64,000 nt of DNA from NCBI RefSeq assembly GCF_021560035.1, contig NZ_CP074373.1, positions 2,290,001 through 2,354,000 on the forward strand, read 5' to 3'. Positions within the stretch are counted from its first letter, which is position 1. Every line of letters starts with the position of its first letter. Below the pieces are notes generated by a model. That model did no database searches and was not told the origin of the DNA. It saw only the letters and a program-made list of their open reading frames with translations. Below are positions 1-9,205 of this stretch, piece by piece. A program made the position numbers and the translations under genes. Origin of the DNA: Virgibacillus sp. NKC19-16 (GTDB lineage: Bacteria > Bacillota > Bacilli > Bacillales > Amphibacillaceae).

Positions 1-13
1 TTCGCTGCTATTA

Positions 14-517
14 TTATGTCCAATATTCCCACTGTCCTCGCAACAATTTTACAACATGGGCAAACATTTCTTGTCTGGAAATAAACTCACCTGTAAAAAT
101 CCCGATAGCGCCTTCCTTCTTTCGTACCCCTTCTTTCTTCGCATATCGATCCATCACATCGCCCAGTTCCACTCCCTTCTTCAACGGTTCAGTAAATTCC
201 TGTGGCAAAATAATTCTTGCTCCACTGGCTGTATAGACTTCCCCATCTTGCGTAACCAATGCCCCCCAATTACATAAATACAATTGATTATCCACATACA
301 TTACACCACCTTCCAGTCCAATGCCTATGGTATCTTCTGAATTGGAATTCGAGCATTGTAATGCCCGGTTAATCGCTCCTTTTCTCGTTTCTTCATCAGA
401 AAATGGCTGCGAGGATACATTTGATGGTACATTTTTAGAAGTGACCGTATGTAACGGAAAAACTTCCTGTACTGCTTTTATTTTTGTAGGGTTTGTTGAG
501 CCGATAATTATATTCAT
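14..517 (-). CDS. DUF84-family NTPase (inosine/xanthosine triphosphatase-like, YjjX family)
   Basis: Complete 167-residue protein. It opens with a beta strand and the motif GSTNPTKIKAV, the nucleotide-binding start of the DUF84/YjjX family, and has GIGLEGGV near residue 68 and GAIGIFTGE near residue 136, both typical of the family. Family members hydrolyse non-canonical purine triphosphates (ITP, XTP) in the cytosol, so a house-cleaning role is likely; substrate is inferred only from family. The start is supported by AAGGAG about 8 bases upstream of the ATG. It is followed on the minus strand by the edge of the window. A terminator for the upstream minus-strand gene ytoP separates the two, so it is probably transcribed alone. 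Confidence 0.82.
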   Translation of the reverse strand: MNIIIGSTNPTKIKAVQEVFPLHTVTSKNVPSNVSSQPFSDEETRKGAINRALQCSNSNSEDTIGIGLEGGVMYVDNQLYLCNWGALVTQDGEVYTASGARIILPQEFTEPLKKGVELGDVMDRYAKKEGVRKKEGAIGIFTGEFISRQEMFAHVVKLLRGQWEYWT

Positions 518-646
518 CTAGAAAACTCCTTGATGTTAAGTACATTGGGTAATGTGCTTGTTGTGACATAATAGTTGTTTGATTTTATCCATCGTCCCTT
601 TTTATTGTAATAGAAACAACTTTAATATCACTCAAAACTTAAAATA

Positions 647-680
647 CAAAAAACAGCTGCCACCATCTGATAGCAGCTAT
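647..680 (-). terminator. Intrinsic terminator of ytoP
   Basis: Read on the minus strand, AGCTGC and GCAGCT enclose a short loop and are followed by a run of T (GTTTTTTG). It lies just after the ytoP stop codon. Confidence 0.7.
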
Positions 681-687
681 TCCCCTA

Positions 688-1754
688 TTAACTCGATTTC
701 CGAATTTGATCCACTGTATTCTGATCTGTTTCTTTTACAAGCTTCACAATTAGCTCCTTTGCCGCCGCATAGTCATCCACATGTATGATCGATGCAGAGG
801 TGTGAATATAACGGGAACAAATACCAACAACAGCTGAAGGAACACCATCGCCTGAGGTATGAACACGTCCCGCGTCTGTTCCACCTTGTGAAATGAAATA
901 CTGGTACGGTATATTATTTGATTCTGCTGTATCAAGAACAAATTCTCGCATGCCGCGGTGGGTTATCATCGAACGGTCAAAGATGCGAAGCAGGGCACCT
1001 TTACCTAATTGTCCAAATGCTTCCTTATCACCGTCTGCATCATTTGCCGGTGATGCATCCATCGCATAGAAGATATCTGGCTTGATCATATTGGTTGCAA
1101 CACTTGCCCCGCGCAGACCAACTTCTTCTTGCACCGTTGCTCCGGAAAATAATTGATTTGGCACAGTTTGGTTTTGCAATTCCTTTAATAATTCAATCGA
1201 TAGTCCACAACCATAGCGGTTATCCCATGCTTTTGCCAGGATTTTTTTGCTATTGGCCATTGGCGTAAATGGAGTAATTGGCACGATAAATTGCCCGGGT
1301 TTTACACCGATTTTCTCCGCATCTTCCCTATCATCCGCTCCAATATCGATTAACATATTTTTTATTTCCATTGGTTTTTTGCGTTGTTCTTCTGTCAAAT
1401 TATGTGGTGGAACAGATCCAATAACTCCTATGACCGGTCCATTATCCGTCATAATTTGCATTCGTTGTGCCAATAAAACCTGGTTCCACCACCCCCCAAT
1501 GGCTGAAAGCGGATCATTCCGTTTTTTGTGATCTTTGTGATCATAAAACCAACTTCGTCCATATGTCCAGCTACCATAACTTTCGGCCCAGCGCCCTGTT
1601 TCACTCCAAATACGCCACCAAGATTGTCCTGTATAATCTCATCGGCGTACTTTTCTAATTCTTCCTTCATAAAGGATCTTACAAGGTGTTCATTTCCTGG
1701 TGCGCCTTGTAATTCTGTCAGATTTTTAAATAGATCAAGCGTATCTTGGTTCAT
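688..1754 (-). pseudogene. ytoP: YtoP-type M42 metalloaminopeptidase, frameshifted by one missing base
   Basis: Two overlapping reading frames together make one M42 (glutamyl/deblocking aminopeptidase) protein. The N-terminal part (to about residue 100) has the metal-binding AGHMDEVGF motif; the C-terminal part carries [18 protein letters not shown] and [13 protein letters not shown], the remaining metal and catalytic motifs. They join at a run of six G (plus strand C at about 1492-1497). One more G would restore the continuous reading [16 protein letters not shown], as in intact family members. Start chosen at 1754 because GGAGGG sits 6 bases upstream; an adjacent ATG at 1757 and an extension to 1820 are less likely. 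All active-site residues are present, so the gene is otherwise intact and the lesion may be a sequencing error. Confidence 0.85.
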
Positions 1755-1931
1755 CATTTTCCCTCCACCTGTATATGTACTATGTTCAGTATACGGATTG
1801 TAGCTATCTATTTCCAGCATTGGAGTATTTTAGATATATTATTTTATATTTTATCCAATTTCAGTTATACTGTACTGTGAAGTTTACATTATATATAGGC
1901 ACTAAAAATAGTAGCAAGAGGTGAAGATAAA

Positions 1932-2246
1932 ATGGGTGTAAAAAGAGTAGTTTTAGCTGCAGGGTTAGGCATAGCTGTAGGCTATCTAGCTAAACAGCAA
2001 GTGGATACGTATCAAAAAGTAACACCAGAAAAAGCACTAAAACAAGCAAAAGAATCATTTAAGAGAAAAGGCCCGATAAGCGGTTCGTGGATCTATATGA
2101 AGCCGGAAGAAATTGAAAAAAACGGCTTGCTCTATAACGCATACCGTGGTGGCGTAACCCGAAACGTAGACGGGGAAAATAAACAATATGAATTTTATGT
2201 TGATGTTGAGACTGGCGCTGTAGTCGCTTCTGTCCAGACTACATAA
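1932..2246 (+). CDS. ytzB: YtzB-like PepSY-domain small protein
   Basis: 104 residues. The N terminus (residues 1-22, GVKRVVLAAGLGIAVGYLA) is a hydrophobic signal anchor; the rest is one PepSY-like unit with PEKALKQAKESFKRKGPISG and the closing YEFYVDVETGAVV. PepSY units are thought to bind or inhibit peptidases outside the cell. Its place next to ytoP matches Bacillus subtilis gene order. RBS AAGAGGTG precedes the ATG. It is divergent from ytoP and ends at a bidirectional terminator shared with ytnP. Function is not established. Confidence 0.8.
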   Translation: MGVKRVVLAAGLGIAVGYLAKQQVDTYQKVTPEKALKQAKESFKRKGPISGSWIYMKPEEIEKNGLLYNAYRGGVTRNVDGENKQYEFYVDVETGAVVASVQTT

Positions 2247-2316
2247 CGCATTTAGAGGCCAGAGGTAAGAGATCGAATTAGTAGAAATCGGCGAGTTAGC
2301 TGATTTCCTTTACTCC

Positions 2317-2354
2317 TAAAAATAGCTGCTCAAATTGAGCAGCTATTTTTTTAC
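2317..2354. terminator. Bidirectional terminator between ytzB and ytnP
   Basis: AAAATAGCTGCTC, loop AAATT, GAGCAGCTATTTTTTT: a perfect stem with A and T runs on both sides, serving the two convergent genes. Confidence 0.88.
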
Positions 2355-3205
2355 GTATATTCGTAGCGTTCACGCTCCACTTCATTGATTTTTTCACCAG
2401 ACTGATCAAACTTCAGGGCGCGATAGTACGCATCATGATAGAACGTGTACCAAGACTCGCGCTGATACCCGAAATCCATCCACTTTTCTTTTTCATGAAC
2501 CGATGTAACAGGATAATCATCATAAGCTAGTGCCCATAATTTATTCTGATGGGCATGTGTTGGCATGATATCTGCCATATGGATAAAGCAATTGTCCCCC
2601 TCTTGAAAAACAAGAATAGCGTGTCCATCACTATGTCCACTCGTATGAATCATTTTTAAGCCATCTGTGATTGTAATCTCTTTATCAAACGTCTGAACCT
2701 GATCCACAATCGGTTCCCAATTCCGCTCCCAATAAGTACTCTTTGAACGAATATTAGGGTTTTTCATTTCATGCCATTCAACAGCTGTGGTATAAATGGT
2801 TGCATTTTTAAAGACAGGTGCATATGTATCCCCGACAGGTTTCGTTAGTCCACATGCATGATCGAAATGCAGATGTGTCATTAACACACTATCTATATCA
2901 TCCACCTTGAGACCCATCTCTCGAAGTGACTTTTCAATAGAAGATTGTTCGAGAACACCGAAATTACGCAATTGCTTATCTGTTAATTTATCATTTCCTA
3001 TTCCAGAATCAATCAGCATATTTTTCCCGTCTATCTGCAGTAAAATTGGATCTGTTCGTAGTTCAATCTGGTTTTTATCATTATACGGATATTTCTTACC
3101 CCACAATGCTTTTGGTACAACCCCGAACATTGCCCCGCCATCGAGAAAATTCACCCCTCCATTTAACCAGGTTAAACGCGCTCTACCAACTTGTAGTTTC
3201 TCCAT
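2351..3205 (-). CDS. ytnP: YtnP-like metallo-beta-lactamase-fold lactonase
   Basis: 284 residues, full length. The zinc motif THLHFDHACG (HxHxDH) lies near residues 110-118, with further metal ligands in HTSGHSDGH and FIHMADIMPTHAH. YtnP of Bacillus subtilis degrades acyl-homoserine-lactone-type signals and blocks streptomycin production in Streptomyces, so a quorum-quenching role is inferred. No signal peptide is seen. RBS GGGAGGATGACAG precedes the ATG. It lies between ytzB (convergent) and trmB (same strand, its own terminator), as in B. subtilis. Confidence 0.85.
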   Translation of the reverse strand: MEKLQVGRARLTWLNGGVNFLDGGAMFGVVPKALWGKKYPYNDKNQIELRTDPILLQIDGKNMLIDSGIGNDKLTDKQLRNFGVLEQSSIEKSLREMGLKVDDIDSVLMTHLHFDHACGLTKPVGDTYAPVFKNATIYTTAVEWHEMKNPNIRSKSTYWERNWEPIVDQVQTFDKEITITDGLKMIHTSGHSDGHAILVFQEGDNCFIHMADIMPTHAHQNKLWALAYDDYPVTSVHEKEKWMDFGYQRESWYTFYHDAYYRALKFDQSGEKINEVERERYEYT

Positions 3206-3275
3206 CTGTCATCCTCCCTTTTCTATCTAAATTTTAAAGGACAATTCAAATTTATGCAAGCGTTGTCATTTTTCT

Positions 3276-3304
3276 TAAAAAGATCCTGCAAAAAAACAGG
3301 CCTT
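3276..3304 (-). terminator. Intrinsic terminator of trmB
   Basis: On the minus strand, AAAAGGCCTG, a T-rich loop, then CAGGATCTTTTT (one mismatch), directly after the trmB stop. Confidence 0.6.
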
Positions 3305-3943
3305 TTATGCAAACCGTGTGCGACACCGGTAAATCGGCTGTCCTTTAGCAGAAAACTTCTCTTCGTATTCTGTCATCACATTGAGTGGATCATCTAACTC
3401 ATGCAAATCTAAATTAACTTCCTCTAATATCATGCCAAATTTGGAAAAACTGACTAATGAATATTCAAATAGTCCCTTATTGTCCGTTTTAAAAACAATC
3501 TCACCATTCGGAGATAAAATGGCATGATACAGATCCAGAAATGTATGGTAGGTCAATCTTCTCTTTTCATGCCTATTTTTAGGCCATGGATCAGAAAAGT
3601 TTAAATAAATGCCAGCAATTTCCTTATTTACAAATATTCCCCTAATATTAGCTGCATCTTCTTTTATTAATAATACATTATCAAGTTCTGATTCCAACAC
3701 TTTTTGTCCTGCCGTTACAATGATGCTTTTTTCAATTTCGATTCCAATAAAGTTACAATTCGGAAACTGTCTTGCCATCCCTGTGATGAACTGTCCTTTC
3801 CCTGTTCCGATTTCAATATAAATCGGATTATTGTTTCCGAAAATGGATTGCCAATTTCCTTTATTCTCTGCTGGATTTGGAATGACAATATGGTCGTTAA
3901 TTTTTAAAAAATCATCAGCCCATGGCTTGTGACGTTGACGCAT
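3305..3943 (-). CDS. trmB: tRNA (guanine-N7-)-methyltransferase TrmB
   Basis: 212 residues, normal length. TrmB makes m7G46 in the tRNA variable loop using S-adenosylmethionine. The SAM-binding strand-loop IEIGTGKGQFI is near residues 42-52, and the family signature NFSDPWPKNRHEKRRL near residues 115-130 carries the substrate-binding residues. The start ATG gives the usual MRQRHKPWADDFL N terminus. It is divergent from ytzH, with about 75 bases between. Confidence 0.95.
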   Translation of the reverse strand: MRQRHKPWADDFLKINDHIVIPNPAENKGNWQSIFGNNNPIYIEIGTGKGQFITGMARQFPNCNFIGIEIEKSIIVTAGQKVLESELDNVLLIKEDAANIRGIFVNKEIAGIYLNFSDPWPKNRHEKRRLTYHTFLDLYHAILSPNGEIVFKTDNKGLFEYSLVSFSKFGMILEEVNLDLHELDDPLNVMTEYEEKFSAKGQPIYRCRTRFA

Positions 3944-4020
3944 AGCTTTACTTACACCTTTCTTATATTAATTGTATATAAATTTTATAAAGACGAAAAC
4001 TAGTACTTGAGGTGATACGA

Positions 4021-4308
4021 ATGGCTCTTACAGTAAACAACCAATTAATATTATTACAAGATATTTTAGATGAACAATCAACTGACGTCACAGGCAGTGT
4101 CTCTGAATATCAGCAAATCAAACGTTTAGTACGAAAGCTGACGGAAAATAACAGTATAACCGATGAGCAATTACTCAAATTACTACCAGAAATTTATAAT
4201 TATGGAAACCAAGGAGAGATTGCAAAAAACTCACCCGAGCATATTACAACAAATCGGCATAACATCGAAAATTGGTTGAGTGCGATACAACAAACTACCT
4301 TAGAATAG
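4021..4308 (+). CDS. ytzH: YtzH-like small cytosolic protein
   Basis: 95 residues, helical and soluble, beginning MALTVNNQLILLQDILDEQ. It resembles YtzH of Bacillus, found next to ytmP; no function is known. The ATG at 4021 is chosen over an upstream GTG (4012) because that GTG lies inside the Shine-Dalgarno TGAGGTGAT. Its 3' end overlaps the convergent gene ytmP by 14 bases, so no terminator separates them. Confidence 0.75.
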   Translation: MALTVNNQLILLQDILDEQSTDVTGSVSEYQQIKRLVRKLTENNSITDEQLLKLLPEIYNYGNQGEIAKNSPEHITTNRHNIENWLSAIQQTTLE

Positions 4309-5113
4309 ATGTCCTAATGTGAGCATTATATTCTTGTATATTTTTCAGTCGCTCCATCACTTTATCCTGTTCGTCTCGTTCCCTGTGCCAGCTTAAATAA
4401 TGGAGTGCATCCAGCAAAAGATACCAGTACATTCTCTCAATTAAATGTTTGTCCTTGTCTACTCCATAGTTTTTTAGCCAATCGTTCCAATCTTCTTGCG
4501 GTATATATGATTTCATCACCATTCCAAAGTCTGTAACAGGATCGGCGATAACAGCATTATCCCAGTCAATTAAAAATAAATTGCCTTCGTTTGTTAGAAC
4601 TAAATTATTATGGTTTAAATCACCATGACAAACAACCTGCTTATGCTCTCTCGTTATTGGTAATAACCGTTCTAATAATGTTAAGGCTAAACGGATATCA
4701 TTATACGTTGATAGTAGCCCAGTGGCATGCAAACGCTGCTGAATAGCGGCAAAACTATCATCTGATGTGACAGGTTTTTTACCTAAACGCATAAGCATAT
4801 GCAACAATTCGGTGGAATGGTGAATTTTGTGTAAAATTCCAGCTACTTGAGGCTGTTGCATTTCTGCTGGTTTCAATTCTCGACCTTCCAGCCATTCCTG
4901 TGCCGTAATTACATCACCATTATCCATTCGTTTTGTCCAAACAAGCTTCGGAACAATTCCTTCTGCTGATAACACAGCCAGAAATGGAGATGAATTCCGC
5001 TTAAGAAATAATCGTTTATTATCTTTCTCTGCAACATAAGCATCCCCAGTTAATCCACCTGCTGGGGTAACCTTCCAACCCTTTCCTAATACTTTTTCAA
5101 ACCAATCCACCAT
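4295..5113 (-). CDS. ytmP: YtmP phosphotransferase (choline/aminoglycoside kinase fold)
   Basis: 272 residues. The kinase-like motif HGDLNHNNLVL (catalytic Asp and Asn) is near residues 163-173 and LIDWDNA (metal-binding Asp) near 182. These mark the APH/choline kinase fold. YtmP is conserved in Bacillaceae; the true substrate (a small alcohol, sugar or antibiotic) is not known. The gene overlaps ytzH tail to tail. Confidence 0.85.
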   Translation of the reverse strand: MVDWFEKVLGKGWKVTPAGGLTGDAYVAEKDNKRLFLKRNSSPFLAVLSAEGIVPKLVWTKRMDNGDVITAQEWLEGRELKPAEMQQPQVAGILHKIHHSTELLHMLMRLGKKPVTSDDSFAAIQQRLHATGLLSTYNDIRLALTLLERLLPITREHKQVVCHGDLNHNNLVLTNEGNLFLIDWDNAVIADPVTDFGMVMKSYIPQEDWNDWLKNYGVDKDKHLIERMYWYLLLDALHYLSWHRERDEQDKVMERLKNIQEYNAHIRTSILR

Positions 5114-5194
5114 ATATTCCCCACATCTTTCACAATTTAGCGTTCAATTATACATTTTATCGATATCACAAGAAAAATACAACTATACTTATGA

Positions 5195-6124
5195 TCAAGC
5201 ATGATTCTCACCTCTACCCACCGGAAATGGATGGAAGTCTTCACCCCATTCCGGCCGCTTGATGGAAGTTGTTCGGCAATGTTTTAAAAGAATTTCTGAT
5301 ACTTTTAACTGGCTGCTTTTCAAGGGGGAGGCGAGTTTGCGCTTTTGTTGAAACCACGATTCATACTCTGATTTCCCGATGATTTTTGTGCTGTAGTTTT
5401 CTGAATTGGAAACAATAGTATTCGCCCTTGATAATACCGTTTTCTGCACGGGAAAATCAATAGCCTCCATACGTAAAATGCTCCGCACAAGTTTCTCTGT
5501 TCGCTTTAAGGCGATTAGAGGGCTTAATATTTTTGATTGCTGACTGCCGGTTTCAAGCATCCATGCTCGTTCATCTGAAGCGATAATATATGCACCCTGG
5601 TTTTCCTCTACCAGTTTGATAATTTCAATCCCAATCGGACTGATTAAAAGGATTTCCCCATCAACAGGAGTATTTCTTATATTAAATATGGGATAATACA
5701 TGATCAAGTAGGTATCCGGAAACCGCTGCAGAAAATATTTTAATGTAGGATCCCGGTAGTAAGATCTGTTCATAAATGATGTATCTGTAACAGTGGAAGT
5801 AGCCCATTTTAATTGAAAATTCATCAGATTGTCCAAGTAATATTGCTTCAATTCCGCTTCCGAATATGGCAGAATGTGTTCTTCCTTTTTCTCCTCTTCG
5901 CTTTCCACTTCCCTTTTCAAAAAACGCTTCAACCTGGAAAAACGCGATTGTTTCATTGTTTCTGACGACAGGTGCTCCTCCTCAGTCCCCTCTTCCGGAT
6001 TACTCCATTCCTCATAAAGTTTTTTCCAATTATCCTGCTTTAGGCGAATATATTGGGTAGGGTAGCGATATACATCCCATCCATAGCGTGAAATATAATC
6101 CTGCAATTTGATCAACTGAGCCAT
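5195..6124 (-). CDS. Conserved Bacillaceae protein, NERD-like
   Basis: 309 residues, no signal peptide or membrane segment. A strongly charged stretch (residues 40-85) follows an N terminus reading MAQLIKLQDYISRYGWDVYR. The middle segment DGEILLISPIGIEIIKLVE followed by a helix with ALKRTEKLVRSILR looks like a nuclease-related domain (NERD), but the typical catalytic residues are not evident to me. Function unknown. It lies 4 bases upstream of... that is, its stop is followed by ytmP and its start is 4 bases after the thpR stop, so it is probably co-transcribed with thpR and the pseudouridine synthase. Confidence 0.7.
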   Translation of the reverse strand: MAQLIKLQDYISRYGWDVYRYPTQYIRLKQDNWKKLYEEWSNPEEGTEEEHLSSETMKQSRFSRLKRFLKREVESEEEKKEEHILPYSEAELKQYYLDNLMNFQLKWATSTVTDTSFMNRSYYRDPTLKYFLQRFPDTYLIMYYPIFNIRNTPVDGEILLISPIGIEIIKLVEENQGAYIIASDERAWMLETGSQQSKILSPLIALKRTEKLVRSILRMEAIDFPVQKTVLSRANTIVSNSENYSTKIIGKSEYESWFQQKRKLASPLKSSQLKVSEILLKHCRTTSIKRPEWGEDFHPFPVGRGENHA

Positions 6125-6128
6125 TTTA

Positions 6129-6692
6129 TTACCTCCTCAAGCCAAAGTTCTCAATTACTTCATATTTCACTGACCTTTCTGGATGAATTTGATACAAAAC
6201 TACTTCTTCCACAGCCATTCTTTGCACGTTTGAAAATTTTGCTTTTATTTTTTCCATCGAAATGTTAGAAGGGAAATCTCCAGCCCATTTCTTAGCAAGT
6301 GTTATATGCGGACGGTAAGCTCGGTTTTCTTTGTCAAATCCTGCATTCTCCGCTTGAGATTCCACTTTTTGCTGCAAGAGAGCTAATGGCCCAGTTTTAT
6401 TAACATCCACCCATATAACTCGAGGGTTCTTTGGGTTTCCAAAAGTCCCCAGTCCTCCAACATCTATGGAAAATGCTTGATTGTGTTCTATTATTTTTAG
6501 TTCCTCTTTTAATCGCTGTAGTTTACTATCGTCAACTGAACCTAAAAACTTTAGGGTAATGTGTAAATCCATGTAATGTGGCCACTGCTTATAAGATAAT
6601 TCATTTTTAAGCTCAGCTTGCCATTTGGCAAAACACTCCTTAAATGACGCTTGTAATGGTATAGCAATGAAATAATGGGGATCTATTGCCAC
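6129..6692 (-). CDS. thpR: RNA 2',3'-cyclic phosphodiesterase ThpR (2H family, YtlP)
   Basis: About 187 residues. Two HxTx motifs define the 2H phosphoesterase fold: HITLKFLG near residue 43 and HITLAKKW near residue 130. The family opens 2',3'-cyclic phosphates and can ligate RNA in vitro. I place the start at a GTG (6692) because GGAGGG is 7 bases upstream; the ATG at 6707 has no Shine-Dalgarno, as the GGAGGG would fall inside its coding sequence. It directly follows the pseudouridine synthase gene, so translational coupling is likely. Confidence 0.85.
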   Translation of the reverse strand: MAIDPHYFIAIPLQASFKECFAKWQAELKNELSYKQWPHYMDLHITLKFLGSVDDSKLQRLKEELKIIEHNQAFSIDVGGLGTFGNPKNPRVIWVDVNKTGPLALLQQKVESQAENAGFDKENRAYRPHITLAKKWAGDFPSNISMEKIKAKFSNVQRMAVEEVVLYQIHPERSVKYEVIENFGLRR

Positions 6693-6707
6693 TTTAAAGC
6701 CCTCCAT

Positions 6708-7424
6708 TTATTTTTTTAGTGAAATGCAATAATCTAGTTCATTCTCGGTCAATTCCCTGTACGTTCCTAATTTCAGTGTTTCATCTAGAACTAATTCACC
6801 CATGCTTATCCTTCTCAAATACGTCACTTTTTTGCCGACAGTTTCAAACATGCGCTTTACCTGATGATATTTTCCCTCAGTGACTGTTACTTCAACTTCA
6901 GAAATAGCATCACGCCTGCGAATGTTCAGTTTGGCAGGTTTTGCTTTGTAGCCATCATCCAGTAGCACACCAGCCGCAAACTTCTCTTTATCTTCATCGG
7001 TTACGTTTCCTTGAATACGCGCATAATAAGTTTTTTCAATGTCCTTTTTTGGTGAGGTTAATTGATGTGCAAGCTCCCCGTCATTCGTGATTAACAACAA
7101 ACCCTCTGTATCCTTATCCAACCTGCCAACAGGAAAAGGCCTAAATCGGTGCATGTCCGTTGTTAAAAGGTCTATAACTGTCTTTTCTTTCCCGTCTACA
7201 GTTGCGGATATAACCCCTTTAGGTTTGTTCATCATGAGATAAACATACTTTTGATAATGTACGGCATTACCTCCGACTTTTATAATGTCTTTATAAGGAT
7301 CAACGTGAACACTGTTATCTTTTACAACAGTATCATTAACCGTTACTAATTTTTTCTTCAGCAATGATTTAACATCTTTTCTACTGCCATGCCCTGTATT
7401 GGCTAATAACTTATCAAGACGCAT
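6708..7424 (-). CDS. RsuA/RluB-family pseudouridine synthase (YtzG-like)
   Basis: 238 residues. An N-terminal S4 RNA-binding domain (MRLDKLLANTGHGSRKDV, residues 1-60) is followed by the synthase domain with the catalytic Asp in GRLDKDTEGLLLITNDG near residue 100, the linker MMNKPKGVIS, and the closing KYHQVKRMF. This arrangement is that of RsuA-type enzymes acting on 16S rRNA (U516 in Escherichia coli); the exact site here is not known. It is 12 bases downstream of ytgP and directly upstream of thpR: one operon. Confidence 0.9.
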   Translation of the reverse strand: MRLDKLLANTGHGSRKDVKSLLKKKLVTVNDTVVKDNSVHVDPYKDIIKVGGNAVHYQKYVYLMMNKPKGVISATVDGKEKTVIDLLTTDMHRFRPFPVGRLDKDTEGLLLITNDGELAHQLTSPKKDIEKTYYARIQGNVTDEDKEKFAAGVLLDDGYKAKPAKLNIRRRDAISEVEVTVTEGKYHQVKRMFETVGKKVTYLRRISMGELVLDETLKLGTYRELTENELDYCISLKK

Positions 7425-7436
7425 TATAACACCTCC

Positions 7437-9056
7437 CTATCTGCGAAAAATCTTATCAAGCACCCGTACACGATCACCAAGTGTTCGCTCCAGCAATGTT
7501 GATTCATAAGCAAGCCATAAATAAACGATCCCACCTGATCCAACACCTAAGGCAAGCATTACAATGGTCGCCCATCTCTCCTCTTCATATGGGATAAACA
7601 TACCAAATACGGCTTTTACAATCCAGATCACGATACACATGATAATCACAAAAATAATAATTAACATGGTACGTTTAATAACTTGTTTAAACGGAAATTG
7701 AATGGTTTTTTTCACACGCCATAGGTTTAAAGTTACCGCTGTACCTACTGCCAGTGCAGTTCCAAATATCGCACCCTTTGCACCAAACATGTGAATCAGC
7801 TGTATGTTTAATAATATTTTTAGAAGTAGCCCCGCTGATAAGCTGATCACCGCAAATTTCTGCTGGTTAATGCCCTGCAGAAGATTTGAAGAAACCGTAA
7901 ATAACGCAAATAGCAGCCCAACTGGAGCATACCAGCCTAATAGAGAGCCTGTTATTTCAATATTTCCTAGTCCATATAATGCCCCGTAAGCTTCATCTGA
8001 TAAAAAGGATAACCCAACAACAGCTGGTATGACAAGTACCAGAACAATTTGTAGTGCTTGATTAATCTGATCATACAACAATTCACGGTTATTCTGTGTA
8101 AATGTTTTGGTTAAAGCAGGCAAAATAGCTAAGGATAAACCTATCGCTAATGTTACCGGAATAATAACAAGTTTATGCCCGTAAAAGTTAATGACAGAAA
8201 AAGCTACATCCCAAATACTTTCATTTCCGGACGCCACCATCGCTCTCTCAAAGGTAAATTGGTCTACCAATTGATACAAGGATGTTGCGAGCCCCACTAA
8301 TATAAAAGGACCTGCATAACTGAATAATTCAATAAATAAGTCTTTCTTAGGAATATTATTTGTATAGGTTTGTTGCTGTAATTGTTTATCAAGACCTGAT
8401 TTTCGCTTTCTCCAATATCCCCATAAAACAATTGCAGAGGCTAATCCCCCAATAAAAGCAGCAAATGTTGCAAAACCAACTGCTGTAGCAATTTCTCCAT
8501 CTAGAACAACCATCACAATAAATGCTGCAGTTAATAAAAATACAATTCGTGCAATTTGTTCCACAACCTGTGAAACCGCTGTTGGCCCCATAGACTGATA
8601 CCCTTGGAAAAATCCCCTTACAATACTCATTGCAGGAATTACGATTAGGGCAAAGCTGACCATTCGAATTACAAATGCAACATTTGCTGATGTTATACCT
8701 TGTGGATCGTCACTGGTAATCATACGTTCAGCTAACCAATCAGCACTGAAAAATAAGGCTAAAAAGGCTAGAAATCCGGTTACTATCATTAGCGTAATTC
8801 CGGCTTTAAACATTCGCCTTCCTGTTTCATAATCTCCCAAAGCATTATATTTAGAAACAAATTTTGAAACGGCTAAGGGGACACCTATTGTGGAAATACT
8901 AAGTATTATATTATATGGGATATAGGCAAAACTATATAGCGTCCCCCCGGTTTCCCCCACCATAGCATTAAACGGGATGACATAAATCATCCCTAGAAAT
9001 TTAGATAAAAATGATGCTGCTGTTAGCAACATTGCTCCTCTTACAATATTCGACAT
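7437..9056 (-). CDS. ytgP: YtgP/SpoVB-family polysaccharide flippase-like membrane protein
   Basis: 539 residues with about 14 hydrophobic segments across the whole length, starting at residue 5 (RGAMLLTAASFLSKFLGMIY). This is the MOP-superfamily layout of SpoVB, YtgP and MurJ-like proteins, which flip lipid-linked sugars. YtgP of Bacillus subtilis can replace E. coli MurJ for lipid II. Family length is about 540, so it is complete. It is the first gene of the minus-strand run ytgP - pseudouridine synthase - thpR - NERD-like gene and is divergent from ytfP. Confidence 0.9.
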   Translation of the reverse strand: MSNIVRGAMLLTAASFLSKFLGMIYVIPFNAMVGETGGTLYSFAYIPYNIILSISTIGVPLAVSKFVSKYNALGDYETGRRMFKAGITLMIVTGFLAFLALFFSADWLAERMITSDDPQGITSANVAFVIRMVSFALIVIPAMSIVRGFFQGYQSMGPTAVSQVVEQIARIVFLLTAAFIVMVVLDGEIATAVGFATFAAFIGGLASAIVLWGYWRKRKSGLDKQLQQQTYTNNIPKKDLFIELFSYAGPFILVGLATSLYQLVDQFTFERAMVASGNESIWDVAFSVINFYGHKLVIIPVTLAIGLSLAILPALTKTFTQNNRELLYDQINQALQIVLVLVIPAVVGLSFLSDEAYGALYGLGNIEITGSLLGWYAPVGLLFALFTVSSNLLQGINQQKFAVISLSAGLLLKILLNIQLIHMFGAKGAIFGTALAVGTAVTLNLWRVKKTIQFPFKQVIKRTMLIIIFVIIMCIVIWIVKAVFGMFIPYEEERWATIVMLALGVGSGGIVYLWLAYESTLLERTLGDRVRVLDKIFRR

Positions 9057-9205
9057 TTTTTCACCTGCATTAGATTGCTATTTATGTACACAATGATTAT
9101 TTTATCACAGATGACCTCTATACGGACAACGTATTGTATTACAAAATTATTGATGGGATTTTTCACCTATTAATGATAAGATACATACGAAAGGACTGAA
9201 GTAAT

